A program made the position numbers and the translations under genes. A stretch of 64,000 nucleotides of DNA from a virus. Where the stretch lies: positions 95,201 through 159,200 of IMG/VR virus record IMGVR_UViG_3300034072_001149. One strand, written 5' to 3'. The notes beneath the pieces are model-generated. The model searched no databases, was not told the DNA's origin, and saw only the letters and a list, made by a program, of their open reading frames with translations. This document shows, piece by piece, positions 7,773-15,948 of the stretch (positions within the stretch are counted from its first letter, which is position 1; every line of letters starts with the position of its first letter).

Positions 7773-8990
7773 TTAAGCCGCCAGGATCAGATCCTGATAC
7801 TTGTCCGAGAACTCGTCCCAGTTCTTCATGCCCGACGGGTCGAACTGGATCCGGAAGATTGCCAGCGCCGTGCGCGAGCCCATGATGACCATTTCCGACT
7901 GGAAGTTCTTCATCATGAAGCCCAGGAAGTTGTCCACGTTGGTCGAGAACTTCTTCTTGTCCTCGGCCTTGGCGCCCTTGGCGATCGACGCGTCATACCG
8001 GTCCTTGAGCTCATAGCACAGAGCAGTGGTCAGAGCATACATCAGCGAGATGTCAGCACCCTTCTTCAGCTCAGTGATCTTGCCCTCGAGGATGTCGCCA
8101 GCTGCGGGCAGATTCGCCGCATTCTTGCGATATTCCAGGAACTTGACCGCAATGCCGTCACCGACCGAGCCGGCGATCAGCGACATCTGGACCGTTTCCG
8201 GAATGTTGGGATCACCGCGCAGAATGTCGGAGACCATTTCCCAGGAACGCGGGGTGGGGAAGCCGCGCGACGCGCTGGTAGCCTCGAACTGGAACAGTTC
8301 GTGCTTGAAAGCGGTCAGGTAGCCAACCACCGCCTGGTGGAAGCCGGTCTGAAGTGCGAAGGTCTGGAAATCCTCGAAGTCCACGCGCATTTCAATGTGC
8401 GTGAAGCGATTCTGCAGAGGCGTGGGCATCTTGAACGTCGCGCCCTTGTCAGTCTCGCGGTTACCCGCCGCCATCACGATCACGTTGTCGGGGACCACGT
8501 ATTCGCCCAGGGCGCCATCGAGAACCAGCTGGTAGGAGCCGGCCTGTACCGACGGAGCAGCGTTGGGCAGTTCGTCCAGCAGGATAATCGCACCATCGTA
8601 CTGATGACCCATGTCGTCAGTGATCTGAGCCTTGCGCAGCGGAGTGCCATCTTCGGCAACAGCGCGCTTGGGCAGCATCTGCGGGATAGCCCATTCGACA
8701 TATGCGCGACCGGTCTGGTCGTCCTTGAAAGGAACCGGAATACCGCGAAGGTCGGTGGGTTCCATCTGCGTCAGTCGGATATCGATGAGCTTGAAGTTCA
8801 GTTCGTCAGCGACCTGCTCGACGACCGAAGACTTGGCAATGCCAGGTGCGCCCCAGATAAACAGACCACGACGCTTCTTGCCGCGTTCTGCGTTCTCGAG
8901 GTTGACCTTCACCATATGCTTGATAGCAATCGCAGCCTCCGACGGCTTGACCGTCAGTGTGTCGATGCGCGTTGAACCCTTCTTGGACAT
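7773..8990 (-). CDS. MoxR/CobS-like AAA+ ATPase
   Basis: 405 residues from the ATG at 8990 (AGGAG seven bases upstream); upstream codons are in frame but lack a ribosome site. Walker A is GAPGIAKS (47-54), Walker B is AIILLDELPNA, sensor 1 is VIVMAAGNRET, and QNRFTHIEM supplies an arginine-finger region. MoxR ATPases act as chaperones that remodel a partner through a VWA protein; here the partner is most likely the adjacent 6326-7615 product. Its own promoter (9038-9065) and the two genes' separate terminators mean they are transcribed independently though adjacent. Confidence 0.9.
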   Translation of the reverse strand: MSKKGSTRIDTLTVKPSEAAIAIKHMVKVNLENAERGKKRRGLFIWGAPGIAKSSVVEQVADELNFKLIDIRLTQMEPTDLRGIPVPFKDDQTGRAYVEWAIPQMLPKRAVAEDGTPLRKAQITDDMGHQYDGAIILLDELPNAAPSVQAGSYQLVLDGALGEYVVPDNVIVMAAGNRETDKGATFKMPTPLQNRFTHIEMRVDFEDFQTFALQTGFHQAVVGYLTAFKHELFQFEATSASRGFPTPRSWEMVSDILRGDPNIPETVQMSLIAGSVGDGIAVKFLEYRKNAANLPAAGDILEGKITELKKGADISLMYALTTALCYELKDRYDASIAKGAKAEDKKKFSTNVDNFLGFMMKNFQSEMVIMGSRTALAIFRIQFDPSGMKNWDEFSDKYQDLILAA

Positions 8991-9037
8991 TTTAACTCCT
9001 GTTGTTTGGCCTAACGGTTTGCTGTAAACCTTCACCA

Positions 9038-9065
9038 TTACTAGCGTCAATGAAAGAGGTGTCAA
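9038..9065 (-). promoter_or_regulatory. Sigma70-like promoter for the MoxR gene
   Basis: TTGACA (9060-9065) and TAGTAA (9038-9043) with a 16-nt spacer on the minus strand. The leader downstream contains CAGCAAACCGTTAG and CAAACAACAGGAG, shared with the rnlA leader. Confidence 0.5.
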
Positions 9066-9173
9066 CCAACTTTTTTCCACTAGGTGAAGATTTCTGCCCT
9101 CCGCCGTGTTTCAGCTGTTAACTGACAGGTAAAGGTTACGCAATAAAGAATTTTATCAAAGGTGAATTTTTCT

Positions 9174-9572
9174 TCAGCCTGAAAACGCATCAAGGAGAAT
9201 ATCAAGATCTCCTACGAGTTTGGCTCGCATGGCCAGGTCGGCCTCAAAGAATGTGACGGTTATAGGAAGATAGTTGTTGGCATGCCATGGCATACTACAA
9301 TGGCGGTCTAGATAAAGAACGTGCCTGCTTGAGAATGTTTGTTGGTCAGGGAATACCACTTCAAACTTTTTGAAAAAGCTTGTCATAATAGCCAGTCCAC
9401 CCTGACTCAACCGAAGACCATGTTTGGAATCCTCGTTACCACCTCGTAAATTACTGAACATCATACGGATTAGTTCATCATCCGTCATGTTGGTAATTTC
9501 ACTAACGTGCTTGACCGGATTGACTTCATAAGCCTTTCGTATAGCACCTACTATGAGATAGTGGATACTCAT
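9174..9572 (-). CDS. Conserved phage-type protein, unknown function
   Basis: 132 residues. The central LRLSQGGLAIMTSFFKKFEV and LYLDRHCSMPWH look like a helix-turn segment followed by a strand with a Cys/His pair. I recall similar short proteins in T4-like phages but cannot name a function. Its ATG overlaps the stop of the upstream 95-residue gene (ATGA), so the two are probably co-translated. Confidence 0.75.
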   Translation of the reverse strand: MSIHYLIVGAIRKAYEVNPVKHVSEITNMTDDELIRMMFSNLRGGNEDSKHGLRLSQGGLAIMTSFFKKFEVVFPDQQTFSSRHVLYLDRHCSMPWHANNYLPITVTFFEADLAMRAKLVGDLDILLDAFSG

Positions 9573-9856
9573 TCAGAAATAGGCTTACCGCCAGTCAGTT
9601 CATAAACTTTGAATTTGTCAGTTTTGAAAAGCTTGTTGAGCTTTTCAGCGAGATTGAAAGCATGACCTGGATTGCTGAAACTGACCTTTTTGTATTTTGG
9701 ACCAGGGTAGTTTACTAAACTGTTGATCGATCTCAGATTGATCGGTTTCCCTTCATAGAACACGGCATAGATGGCTTCAGCCTCTAGAACCTGTTCGGCT
9801 TTGAAGGTCTTTGGATCAGTATAATCCAACAGAACTCTTGGTTTTGGCCTAGACAT
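9569..9856 (-). CDS. Small basic protein, unknown function
   Basis: 95 residues from the ATG at 9856, chosen because AGAGAGG precedes it and a late-promoter core lies about 28 nt upstream. The ATG at 9880 overlaps that promoter and is unlikely. The protein is Lys/Pro-rich at the start (MSRPKPRVLLDYTDP), then mixed alpha/beta; no family recognised. It is coupled to 9174-9572. Confidence 0.72.
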   Translation of the reverse strand: MSRPKPRVLLDYTDPKTFKAEQVLEAEAIYAVFYEGKPINLRSINSLVNYPGPKYKKVSFSNPGHAFNLAEKLNKLFKTDKFKVYELTGGKPISE

Positions 9857-9882
9857 TAGCGACCTCTCTATTAAGCACATGG

Positions 9883-9890
9883 TTATTTAT
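9883..9890 (-). promoter_or_regulatory. T4-type late promoter core
   Basis: Minus-strand ATAAATAA, containing TAAATA, 28 nt upstream of the 9569-9856 start. T4 late genes use TATAAATA recognised by gp55-programmed RNA polymerase; related cores recur across the window. Confidence 0.6.
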
Positions 9891-9895
9891 CCAAC

Positions 9896-9923
9896 TTGAC
9901 ACCTAGTGAATTGCTGTTAAATG
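9896..9923 (+). promoter_or_regulatory. Sigma70-like promoter for coaD
   Basis: Plus-strand TTGACA (9896-9901), 16-nt spacer and TAAATG (9918-9923), 26 nt before the coaD ATG. It is divergent from the late promoter core at 9883-9890. Confidence 0.6.
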
Positions 9924-9949
9924 GATACAAAAGCAGAGAGAATCCCCCT

Positions 9950-10483
9950 ATGAGCACAATTGGTCTTTATGCAGGTTCATTTGATCCAATGACTCGTGGG
10001 CATCTAGATATCCTGAGTAAAGCAATCCAGACTTTTGATACTGTCCATGTGGCAATTGGACGCAACGTCAATAAGTCTGGATTCCTGTCAGTTGATAAAC
10101 GGCTAGAGATCATGAAGCTCGCAGTTGATGAATGGGAAAATCCAATTCTCAAACTGGCGGCCCAGACCGGAAAATTGAAATTTGGCGAATATGCTGGAAT
10201 CAGCATAATAGCTTATGCCAAACTGATCGGCGCCACTCATATTGTTCGAGGCCTAAGACAGGCCGGCGACTTCAATGATGAATTTGCCCTAACGGGCATT
10301 GCCGCTTATCTGAATGACAATATCATCTTTACTCATTTCATTGGTAAAGAAAAATATCTCCACGTTTCAAGCAGTACTGCTAGAGAACTTGCTAGTCTGG
10401 GGGAAGATATCAGCTGGCTTGTCACTCCTAGTGTTGAAAAGGCTCTAGAAGATGAATTTGCTCGTCGACAAGCCAGGACCTGA
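9950..10483 (+). CDS. coaD: Phosphopantetheine adenylyltransferase
   Basis: 177 residues from the ATG at 9950, a bacterial-like length (about 160). It transfers AMP from ATP to 4'-phosphopantetheine, giving dephospho-CoA, the penultimate step of coenzyme A synthesis. GSFDPMTRGHLDI is the nucleotidyltransferase GxFDPxxxGH signature, with RGLR and VSSSTARELAS further along as in CoaD. It is one of few plus-strand genes in the left half and has its own promoter. Phage CoaD could relieve a CoA bottleneck during infection, which is an inference. Confidence 0.93.
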   Translation: MSTIGLYAGSFDPMTRGHLDILSKAIQTFDTVHVAIGRNVNKSGFLSVDKRLEIMKLAVDEWENPILKLAAQTGKLKFGEYAGISIIAYAKLIGATHIVRGLRQAGDFNDEFALTGIAAYLNDNIIFTHFIGKEKYLHVSSSTARELASLGEDISWLVTPSVEKALEDEFARRQART

Positions 10484-10486
10484 TAC

Positions 10487-10675
10487 GTGGAAAGATTAGC
10501 TCTCATCGTCGTTACGCTGTTTTTGCTTCTGACTATCTGTTCAGCTATCTATCTACAAATTAATCACCAGAATAATTTGAGTCCTGCTGCTAGGATCTCT
10601 CTTTTATTCATGACGGTTTTGATGTGTCTGATCTACTATAGCACTAGCAGCCGTCTGCTCACGCTGGTTGATTAA
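10487..10675 (+). CDS. Small two-helix membrane protein
   Basis: 62 residues from a GTG start just after coaD. Two hydrophobic segments (LIVVTLFLLLTICSAIYL and ISLLFMTVLMCLIYYS) suggest an inner-membrane hairpin. The last 72 nt overlap the convergent gene at 10604-10885, which weakens the case. It may be co-transcribed with coaD. Confidence 0.5.
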   Translation: MERLALIVVTLFLLLTICSAIYLQINHQNNLSPAARISLLFMTVLMCLIYYSTSSRLLTLVD

Positions 10676-10885
10676 TGACACTTGTTCCTGTCGGGTGATT
10701 TCACCAAACCACTTTCGTGGATTTCCGCAACAAAAGTTAGAACATGGACACGGCGTCGTTGCTGATTTTCGGATCCATTCCGTGGAATCAGCTTTATGTC
10801 CAGACCATCCCACAATACTCGAACGGCGTTTCGCACGAGCAATAGCGCGCTCACGTTGAGCACGTCTCCAAGACCTATTTCGCAT
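10604..10885 (-). CDS. Small basic Cys-rich phage protein
   Basis: 93 residues from the ATG at 10885, preceded by GGAGG. The very basic N-terminus (MRNRSWRRAQRERAIARAKR) and the motif CPCSNFCCGNPRKWFGE resemble a small protein found in many phages and bacteria. The cysteines could bind a metal. Function is unknown. The C-terminus overlaps the convergent small membrane gene. Confidence 0.75.
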   Translation of the reverse strand: MRNRSWRRAQRERAIARAKRRSSIVGWSGHKADSTEWIRKSATTPCPCSNFCCGNPRKWFGEITRQEQVSLINQREQTAASAIVDQTHQNRHE

Positions 10886-10972
10886 GTTAACCTCCACACG
10901 CCTAGGCCCCAGCGTTGATTCGCCGGGGTCAGAGCGTGTTGGGAGGTCGAAGTCTCTGGATCTTCATATTGA

Positions 10973-11845
10973 CTACTTAGTTGAAACTTCAAATTGAGTC
11001 AAGGTAAAGGGCGGATTTTCGCCTGGATACCCTCTGGCATTGTTGGCATACACCACCCCGTTGATTTCTCGCATCTGGCGATAGTGAGTATGTCCATAGA
11101 TCCATAAGCCAATTTTGCGGTTGGTATCAGCTTGGATTACCTGATCCAAGGCAGTGTTGACATAACTGGGTGTAAGGGTATTCCAAACGATATCTCCCAC
11201 TTTCCATTCCATGATATCAGCCCTAGGGCTCATATGCGTGGTGACTACAATGGATTGGATGGAGTCATCCTCACTGGCAATTTTTACTTGATCCGCAAGA
11301 TTTATAGCCTGGGAGGCGGCAAAGCTTTCAACAGTGGTGCCATTGAAGTCTAGAAAACGAGAATCATTGGAATATTGATTCCAAGCCCGTTTTGCGGTGA
11401 AATCACTGATACCTTGGTCTTCATAGGCCTTGAAGTCATACCAGCCAGTACCGCCAAAGAATGCGACGCCGTCAACAACCAGACTTGTGTTGGGTGTTAA
11501 ATGATAGACATTATCCAAATGACTCAAGAGACTGGTTAGTAGATCCATCCCTTTTTCAACCGGCATGTCATTGTCATAGTGATCGTGATTTCCCTCAACG
11601 ACGACCACATACTCATATTCAGCTGCCGCTGCTTCTACTACCTGGCTGGTGGTAATGAGATTGTTGGATATATCGCCAGCAATCACCAGAACACGACTGT
11701 CAGGGTTTTTGTATTCCTTCCAGTCAATATAAAGAAACAAAGATTTATGAGGTTCACCAGTCCACCGGCGGCGATTTGGATCGTGGAGTTGAGTTCTATT
11801 ATGCCAAGCATCCACATGGAGGTCTGAACAGAAATCGATTTTCAT
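10973..11845 (-). CDS. Calcineurin-like metallophosphoesterase
   Basis: 290 residues with the full dinuclear-metal motif set: SDLHVD (D-x-H) at the N-terminus, AGDIS, EGNHDHY, TTHMSP and YGHTHY near the C-terminus. Members hydrolyse phosphomonoesters or phosphodiesters; the substrate here is unknown. A roughly 90-nt gap on its 3' side (10886-10972) contains a GC-rich imperfect hairpin. The start overlaps the stop of the 72-residue coiled-coil gene (ATGA). Confidence 0.9.
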   Translation of the reverse strand: MKIDFCSDLHVDAWHNRTQLHDPNRRRWTGEPHKSLFLYIDWKEYKNPDSRVLVIAGDISNNLITTSQVVEAAAAEYEYVVVVEGNHDHYDNDMPVEKGMDLLTSLLSHLDNVYHLTPNTSLVVDGVAFFGGTGWYDFKAYEDQGISDFTAKRAWNQYSNDSRFLDFNGTTVESFAASQAINLADQVKIASEDDSIQSIVVTTHMSPRADIMEWKVGDIVWNTLTPSYVNTALDQVIQADTNRKIGLWIYGHTHYRQMREINGVVYANNARGYPGENPPFTLTQFEVSTK

Positions 11846-12060
11846 TTAAAGGAACCTCCTCCAATCACTATTTCGGTGACTGATTTGGCTTTTGTGAGTT
11901 CATTGATTTCATTCAGAAGTTCATTTTCTCGAACAATCATAAGAGATAGTTCGTTGGAAAGATCTTGTGCCTGTTCCATGGTCATAGAAAAAGCCACACT
12001 TCTTGAGCGGCTCTTCTGACGAACTGAATCAATAAAACGTCTGATTACCTGATAGTTCAT
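11842..12060 (-). CDS. Short coiled-coil protein
   Basis: 72 residues. A basic N-terminus (VIRRFIDSVRQKSRSR) is followed by a long heptad-like helix (MEQAQDLSNELSLMIVRENE...) and a glycine-rich end. It is coupled on both sides by ATGA overlaps with its neighbours. No function recognised. Confidence 0.7.
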   Translation of the reverse strand: MNYQVIRRFIDSVRQKSRSRSVAFSMTMEQAQDLSNELSLMIVRENELLNEINELTKAKSVTEIVIGGGSFK

Positions 12061-12524
12061 TGGTCTTGGCCCATTGACAGATTCGCCTGAGTGTTCAGCA
12101 TACTGATGTGGTTGCTGAGTTCCAGCTTGTTACGGAACGGACCAACTGACTCATATTGCTTAGTGGTGCTTTCCTTTGGACAATAGGCAATTGTCCAACC
12201 GTTTGGAAATTTGAGCCCCCAATAACCGGCAGCGAATATCATTCTACCGCCAGTCGTGTATAGAGGTGGCTTTTCGCTTTGGATTACGATATGTTCATGT
12301 TTGACAGGATAGCCATTGATCTGGCTAACTTCATTGTCCTCTTGTCGCTGCTCAATAGACAGCTTGCCGAACTTCTTTTCTACCGCCTGGTAGTCTTCAA
12401 ATTCAAGTCGATGGGCTGGACTCATAAAGAGATAGCCTTCATCAGTCTTGAACAACAGACCCGAGGTTCCAGAAGTCGTACGAATAATCCAGCTATTGCT
12501 GGTGAGTTGGAGCATTTTGCTCAT
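12057..12524 (-). CDS. Conserved-looking phage protein, unknown function
   Basis: 155 residues, mixed alpha/beta. Recognisable stretches include a beta-rich start (NSWIIRTTSGTSGLLF), a central GGRMIFAAGYWGLKFPNGW and a polar Gln/Asn-rich tail. There are no catalytic motifs. It forms an operon with the downstream coiled-coil and phosphoesterase genes through overlapping stop/start codons. Confidence 0.72.
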   Translation of the reverse strand: MSKMLQLTSNSWIIRTTSGTSGLLFKTDEGYLFMSPAHRLEFEDYQAVEKKFGKLSIEQRQEDNEVSQINGYPVKHEHIVIQSEKPPLYTTGGRMIFAAGYWGLKFPNGWTIAYCPKESTTKQYESVGPFRNKLELSNHISMLNTQANLSMGQDQ

Positions 12525-12582
12525 TGAGTCCTCCAGTTGTTATATCTACCCTAGCAGATACAGTAACCAGAGTTCAATAATT

Positions 12583-12909
12583 TCAACGGTTCAAAGTGGG
12601 AGGAATGTCTTGGCCAGTAGCAGCATACGCCGCATGGAATAGAGCTCTAGTTTGATCTCGTTCAGTCTTGGTATCAAGAACTCGCCGCACAATAAGAGCA
12701 CATTGTACAAAACCAATCCAGCGACCAGTCTTATCCACAGGGTTCAGATGATTGCGTTCTAACCCTGTTTCCATGAGCCACAAAATGTTATCGTAATCAG
12801 CCTCTTCAACTAATGGCATGTCCCTGATAACCTGCTCGTTAGCTAGGATTAGATCCCTCAGATTTACCATGACTTGTGCTTGGGCATCCCGCACCGGTTG
12901 AAGATTCAC
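12583..12909 (-). CDS. Helical protein, unknown function
   Basis: 108 residues, predicted almost wholly helical, with a Trp-rich middle (NILWLMETGLERN, GRWIGFVQCAL). Its start overlaps the stop of the upstream gene by 4 nt. No family recognised. Confidence 0.7.
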   Translation of the reverse strand: MNLQPVRDAQAQVMVNLRDLILANEQVIRDMPLVEEADYDNILWLMETGLERNHLNPVDKTGRWIGFVQCALIVRRVLDTKTERDQTRALFHAAYAATGQDIPPTLNR

Positions 12910-13337
12910 GGCATCTCACTGGGGTTCTGAGGGCGATAGTAGCGACCAGATGATTTGCTATCAAGGCGATGTTCGTCGTTTTTATCATTGGCCCAGGCGC
13001 TTACGATAAAACCTTCACGAGCCAAAACATACGAGTAATCGTATTCTTCACTCAAATTATGAACCCTGATGAGCATCTTCTGAATCTTGTTCAGAGACAC
13101 TCCGGACTCATTAATCTGCTCATAGATCTCAACGAGAGTATTGTTGGGATGAAAAATTTCTTCCCTTGAGGGAAGAGGGATGATGCCACGACGATCTTCC
13201 ATAAGCTGCTCAGCAGCATGGAAAGTAACATCTACCTCCTTGATTTGGCCGATAAATTCGGCACACATTTCACCAACGTTTTCAGGGAAGAAAATCTTAT
13301 TATGATAACAACGAAGATTTATGCGCGGCTTTGCCAT
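12906..13337 (-). CDS. Unknown phage protein
   Basis: 143 residues from the ATG at 13337; earlier in-frame codons lie inside the CYTH gene and are unlikely. The N-terminus is basic and beta-like (MAKPRINLRCYHNK), the middle helical, and the C-terminus polar with SSGRYYRPQNP. AAGGAG lies about 14 nt upstream within the end of the CYTH gene, which suggests coupled translation. Confidence 0.7.
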   Translation of the reverse strand: MAKPRINLRCYHNKIFFPENVGEMCAEFIGQIKEVDVTFHAAEQLMEDRRGIIPLPSREEIFHPNNTLVEIYEQINESGVSLNKIQKMLIRVHNLSEEYDYSYVLAREGFIVSAWANDKNDEHRLDSKSSGRYYRPQNPSEMP

Positions 13338-13341
13338 AGGA

Positions 13342-13908
13342 TTAGGCGATCTCCTTGAGCAGCTGAGTGACCTTTTGGCGTTCACAAAGCTTGCGATTTT
13401 TAAACCGACCGTCATCTTCTGGCACAGCGAATGTCAGATACTCTTTTACAAGCGGATGAAGTCGATCTGGAGGTCCTGCATCTGCAGGCACCTCGAACTC
13501 CGCCATTGCGAGGTAGATGCCTTTTTGGTCTCGGAAAAAGTCAATTTCCCAAACACCTGACGTATTATTACATGGTAGGAGAAATCTAGTCTTTATAATT
13601 TTGTGGTCAGCTTCAGCCCAAGCTAATTCAAAATCTTCCTTACTGATCTCACTTTCAATTTCCAAGCATCCCGGCTGGTTTGTCAAGTCATGCTTGTATG
13701 TGAATATGCGCTCAGATTTGGGTTCCGCTAGAAGTTTACCTTGGTAAATTTGCCAGACTTTTAAGCGGATTCGTCCACCTTTGCTGAGGTATCCTTGTTG
13801 GATTTCAGCACGACCAGTAATCAGACCAGGCGTATCAATAGGATTCAACCTGGCCCAAAGTTCTTCAGCATCTCGAAGGACATACTTAAATTCACGTTCA
13901 ATAGGCAT
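13342..13908 (-). CDS. CYTH-domain phosphohydrolase
   Basis: 188 residues. The N-terminal IEREFKYVL gives the ExExK signature of CYTH triphosphate-tunnel enzymes. IRLKV and CLEIESEIS supply further charged tunnel strands, and AMAEFEVP the late acidic strand. Members hydrolyse inorganic triphosphate or thiamine triphosphate, or make cAMP; the substrate here is open. A TTGACG box upstream (minus strand, near 13953-13958) may be its -35. Confidence 0.8.
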   Translation of the reverse strand: MPIEREFKYVLRDAEELWARLNPIDTPGLITGRAEIQQGYLSKGGRIRLKVWQIYQGKLLAEPKSERIFTYKHDLTNQPGCLEIESEISKEDFELAWAEADHKIIKTRFLLPCNNTSGVWEIDFFRDQKGIYLAMAEFEVPADAGPPDRLHPLVKEYLTFAVPEDDGRFKNRKLCERQKVTQLLKEIA

Positions 13909-13980
13909 TTGCGTCCTCCGTCCCTGTCACTGTCATATGGGACCTGTAAAATCTTACGTCAATCCCTGTAACAGCACCTT

Positions 13981-15027
13981 TTATGAATTTGTGTAGGGTG
14001 CTTGGAGAAGCGCCGCATAATCATTGGGGTTCTTAGAAAGATTAACTAAGGCCATTTCTTCACAGAATTTCAGGAACCAAATTCCAACGCCAGTTTTCTT
14101 TGGTTGCTGAACTGCTTCAAGGATAACAGAATCAAGCAACTGTTTGATCTCTTCAGGCTGCTGACGGAGATCGATAAGGGTCTGATTGCGGCGATAGGCA
14201 TCTTGGACCTTGACGATATTGCCTTCATGGTCCTCCCATTCGTCATTCATAAACAAAGTCCAGTCATAGCCGCGACCAGCACGGTCTTCATAGGCTTCTT
14301 TGATACCTGGCTTCTTGGAAGAGCCGTTTTCACGAACGCCTGGCTTAGCTGACATGATGTTATCTGAGGCATCACCACGAATACACTTCTTGAAAAGTTC
14401 ATATTCTGGATCAGGTGGGCTGATTGGTTCGGTTATCTTCTTCTTGACTTCCCGAACTTTGCCGTTCTTTCCAAGGACCTTTTCCGTGATGGTCTTTTCC
14501 TTGACAGCAGGCTGGTCCTTTTCATCAAAAACAAAATCTTTGGTAATAGTCCACTGCTTGACGCCGTCGTAGATCTTCACGTTGTCGGCAAGTAGTTGGT
14601 AGAAGTCGCTATCGCCGGAAAAGATAACATGCTGATCTTCAGGATGTAGATCAATCCATCGCGCAATAAAATCATCAGCCTCACAGCCCGCAGATTCAAG
14701 AACTGTGACATTCGTGCGCTTGCGAAGAAACTCAATTAGATGCTTCATAGCATCAAAATACAGTTCGTCCTCTTCACGCTCGCTCTTGGTCTTGAGCGCA
14801 TCCTGAACCCTGCGATGAGCCTTATATTCAGGGTAGATTTCTCGACGCCAGGAATTTTTATCCAAAGCCACCACAATGTGATCAGCCCCAAACTTTCGCC
14901 AGATTTGACGAAGGCTATTAAAACAGATATGTAGAGCCATGCCTGCCTTAGTGGCGGCGTCCCCGGTGGTTACATGCTTACAGCGATGGAAAAGGTTAGA
15001 AGCGTCTACAATTGCGTAGGTTGCCAT
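13981..15027 (-). CDS. rnh: T4-type RNase H / 5'-3' exonuclease (FEN family)
   Basis: 348 residues. It removes RNA primers and flaps during lagging-strand synthesis. Acidic metal-binding clusters are present: AIVDASNLFHR near the start, the AGCEADDFIARW motif, IFSGDSDFYQL and KCIRGDASDNI. An extended Lys/Glu-rich stretch near residues 195-215 is compatible with the DNA-contacting bridge. It belongs with the polymerase, clamp and ligase of this window though it is transcribed elsewhere. Confidence 0.92.
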   Translation of the reverse strand: MATYAIVDASNLFHRCKHVTTGDAATKAGMALHICFNSLRQIWRKFGADHIVVALDKNSWRREIYPEYKAHRRVQDALKTKSEREEDELYFDAMKHLIEFLRKRTNVTVLESAGCEADDFIARWIDLHPEDQHVIFSGDSDFYQLLADNVKIYDGVKQWTITKDFVFDEKDQPAVKEKTITEKVLGKNGKVREVKKKITEPISPPDPEYELFKKCIRGDASDNIMSAKPGVRENGSSKKPGIKEAYEDRAGRGYDWTLFMNDEWEDHEGNIVKVQDAYRRNQTLIDLRQQPEEIKQLLDSVILEAVQQPKKTGVGIWFLKFCEEMALVNLSKNPNDYAALLQAPYTNS

Positions 15028-15084
15028 GGTAATCTCCTGATTATCATGTATCCTAACACCAAGAACTTCTAAAAATCATTATTC

Positions 15085-15939
15085 TTAGCTGTATTCTGTC
15101 AACCCGTCATCACGCTTGGTTCGGCTAACTCCGGCCATTGGCATGGGATCAGAAGACCCATCATCAATATCTAGCGGATTGTCAATGTTGAGCATTTGAC
15201 GCATGGCCTCTTCAAACCACTTGTCTACGATTTCATCTGGTGTAACACCTGTCCAACCTTTGCTCTCTAGAAACTGAATAAAGTATTCGTTCCAATCTAG
15301 CTCAATGGCCATTTGGGTGTTTTCACCACGAATCATATGCTCAGCGCCAATGACATTGAACCATGGCTCACGAAGCAAAGTGGCAACTTCTTTGTCATGC
15401 TGATTTTCGGTAATATTACCGAATTTGAGTTCTAGACCCAACTGCGCTATCTTATAATCAATTGATGTCTTGTCATTGAACGACATATCCAGAAGCTCAT
15501 GCTCAGCTTCCTCTTCAGTCTTATGACCAAAACGTACGTCTAGTTTGAGCTTGTCACGTCTATATGATTCAGTATCCTTGACATCATATGAGAGTTCAAA
15601 AAGCTTGTATTCCAACTCCTCGGTTGAAATCTTACCGAACTTGTGGAGATATTTGGCCATCTCACGTTCGCGGTCAACTTCGGTTAGTTTCTCATCGTTT
15701 TCAATCAAACCTAGACCATAATCAAACTCACCAATCTTGTGATATCGATAATCTAGTTTGAGCTTTGCCGTGCGGTAAGATTTGGTTGATTTGTCTTCAT
15801 GGTCAATATCCAGGATACGATAAGCCAGATCTTCACCATCCCAATAGTATTCAGCTTCTGATACTGCCCTAATGGTCCCAGTGAGTCCCCAGTTGGCTGG
15901 CCACCAGCCAAAGGGAATGATGCGTTTGATCTTAGCCAT
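15085..15939 (-). CDS. Protein with three internal repeats, unknown function
   Basis: 284 residues. A module of about 40 residues is repeated: a variant of SYRTAKLKLDYRYHKIGE, then SYRRDKLKLDVRFGHKTEE, then DYKIAQLGLELKFGNITE, each preceded by an acidic segment with Leu/Asp. The flanks hold aromatic residues (PFGWWPANWGLTG) and an acidic tail. It is likely a helical repeat scaffold. A late-promoter core lies 24 nt before its start. No family named. Confidence 0.78.
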   Translation of the reverse strand: MAKIKRIIPFGWWPANWGLTGTIRAVSEAEYYWDGEDLAYRILDIDHEDKSTKSYRTAKLKLDYRYHKIGEFDYGLGLIENDEKLTEVDREREMAKYLHKFGKISTEELEYKLFELSYDVKDTESYRRDKLKLDVRFGHKTEEEAEHELLDMSFNDKTSIDYKIAQLGLELKFGNITENQHDKEVATLLREPWFNVIGAEHMIRGENTQMAIELDWNEYFIQFLESKGWTGVTPDEIVDKWFEEAMRQMLNIDNPLDIDDGSSDPMPMAGVSRTKRDDGLTEYS

Positions 15940-15948
15940 AATAACCTC

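Noticed and set aside
8301-8975. 224-residue plus-strand open frame inside the MoxR gene
   Set aside because: Antisense shadow of an AAA+ ATPase gene with intact Walker motifs.
10886-10972. GC-rich hairpin region checked as a tRNA
   Set aside because: No acceptor stem, T-loop consensus or CCA could be fitted.
10672-10992. 106-residue minus-strand frame overlapping the Cys-rich protein
   Set aside because: Lacks a good ribosome site, while the overlapping frame has GGAGG and a known-type motif.
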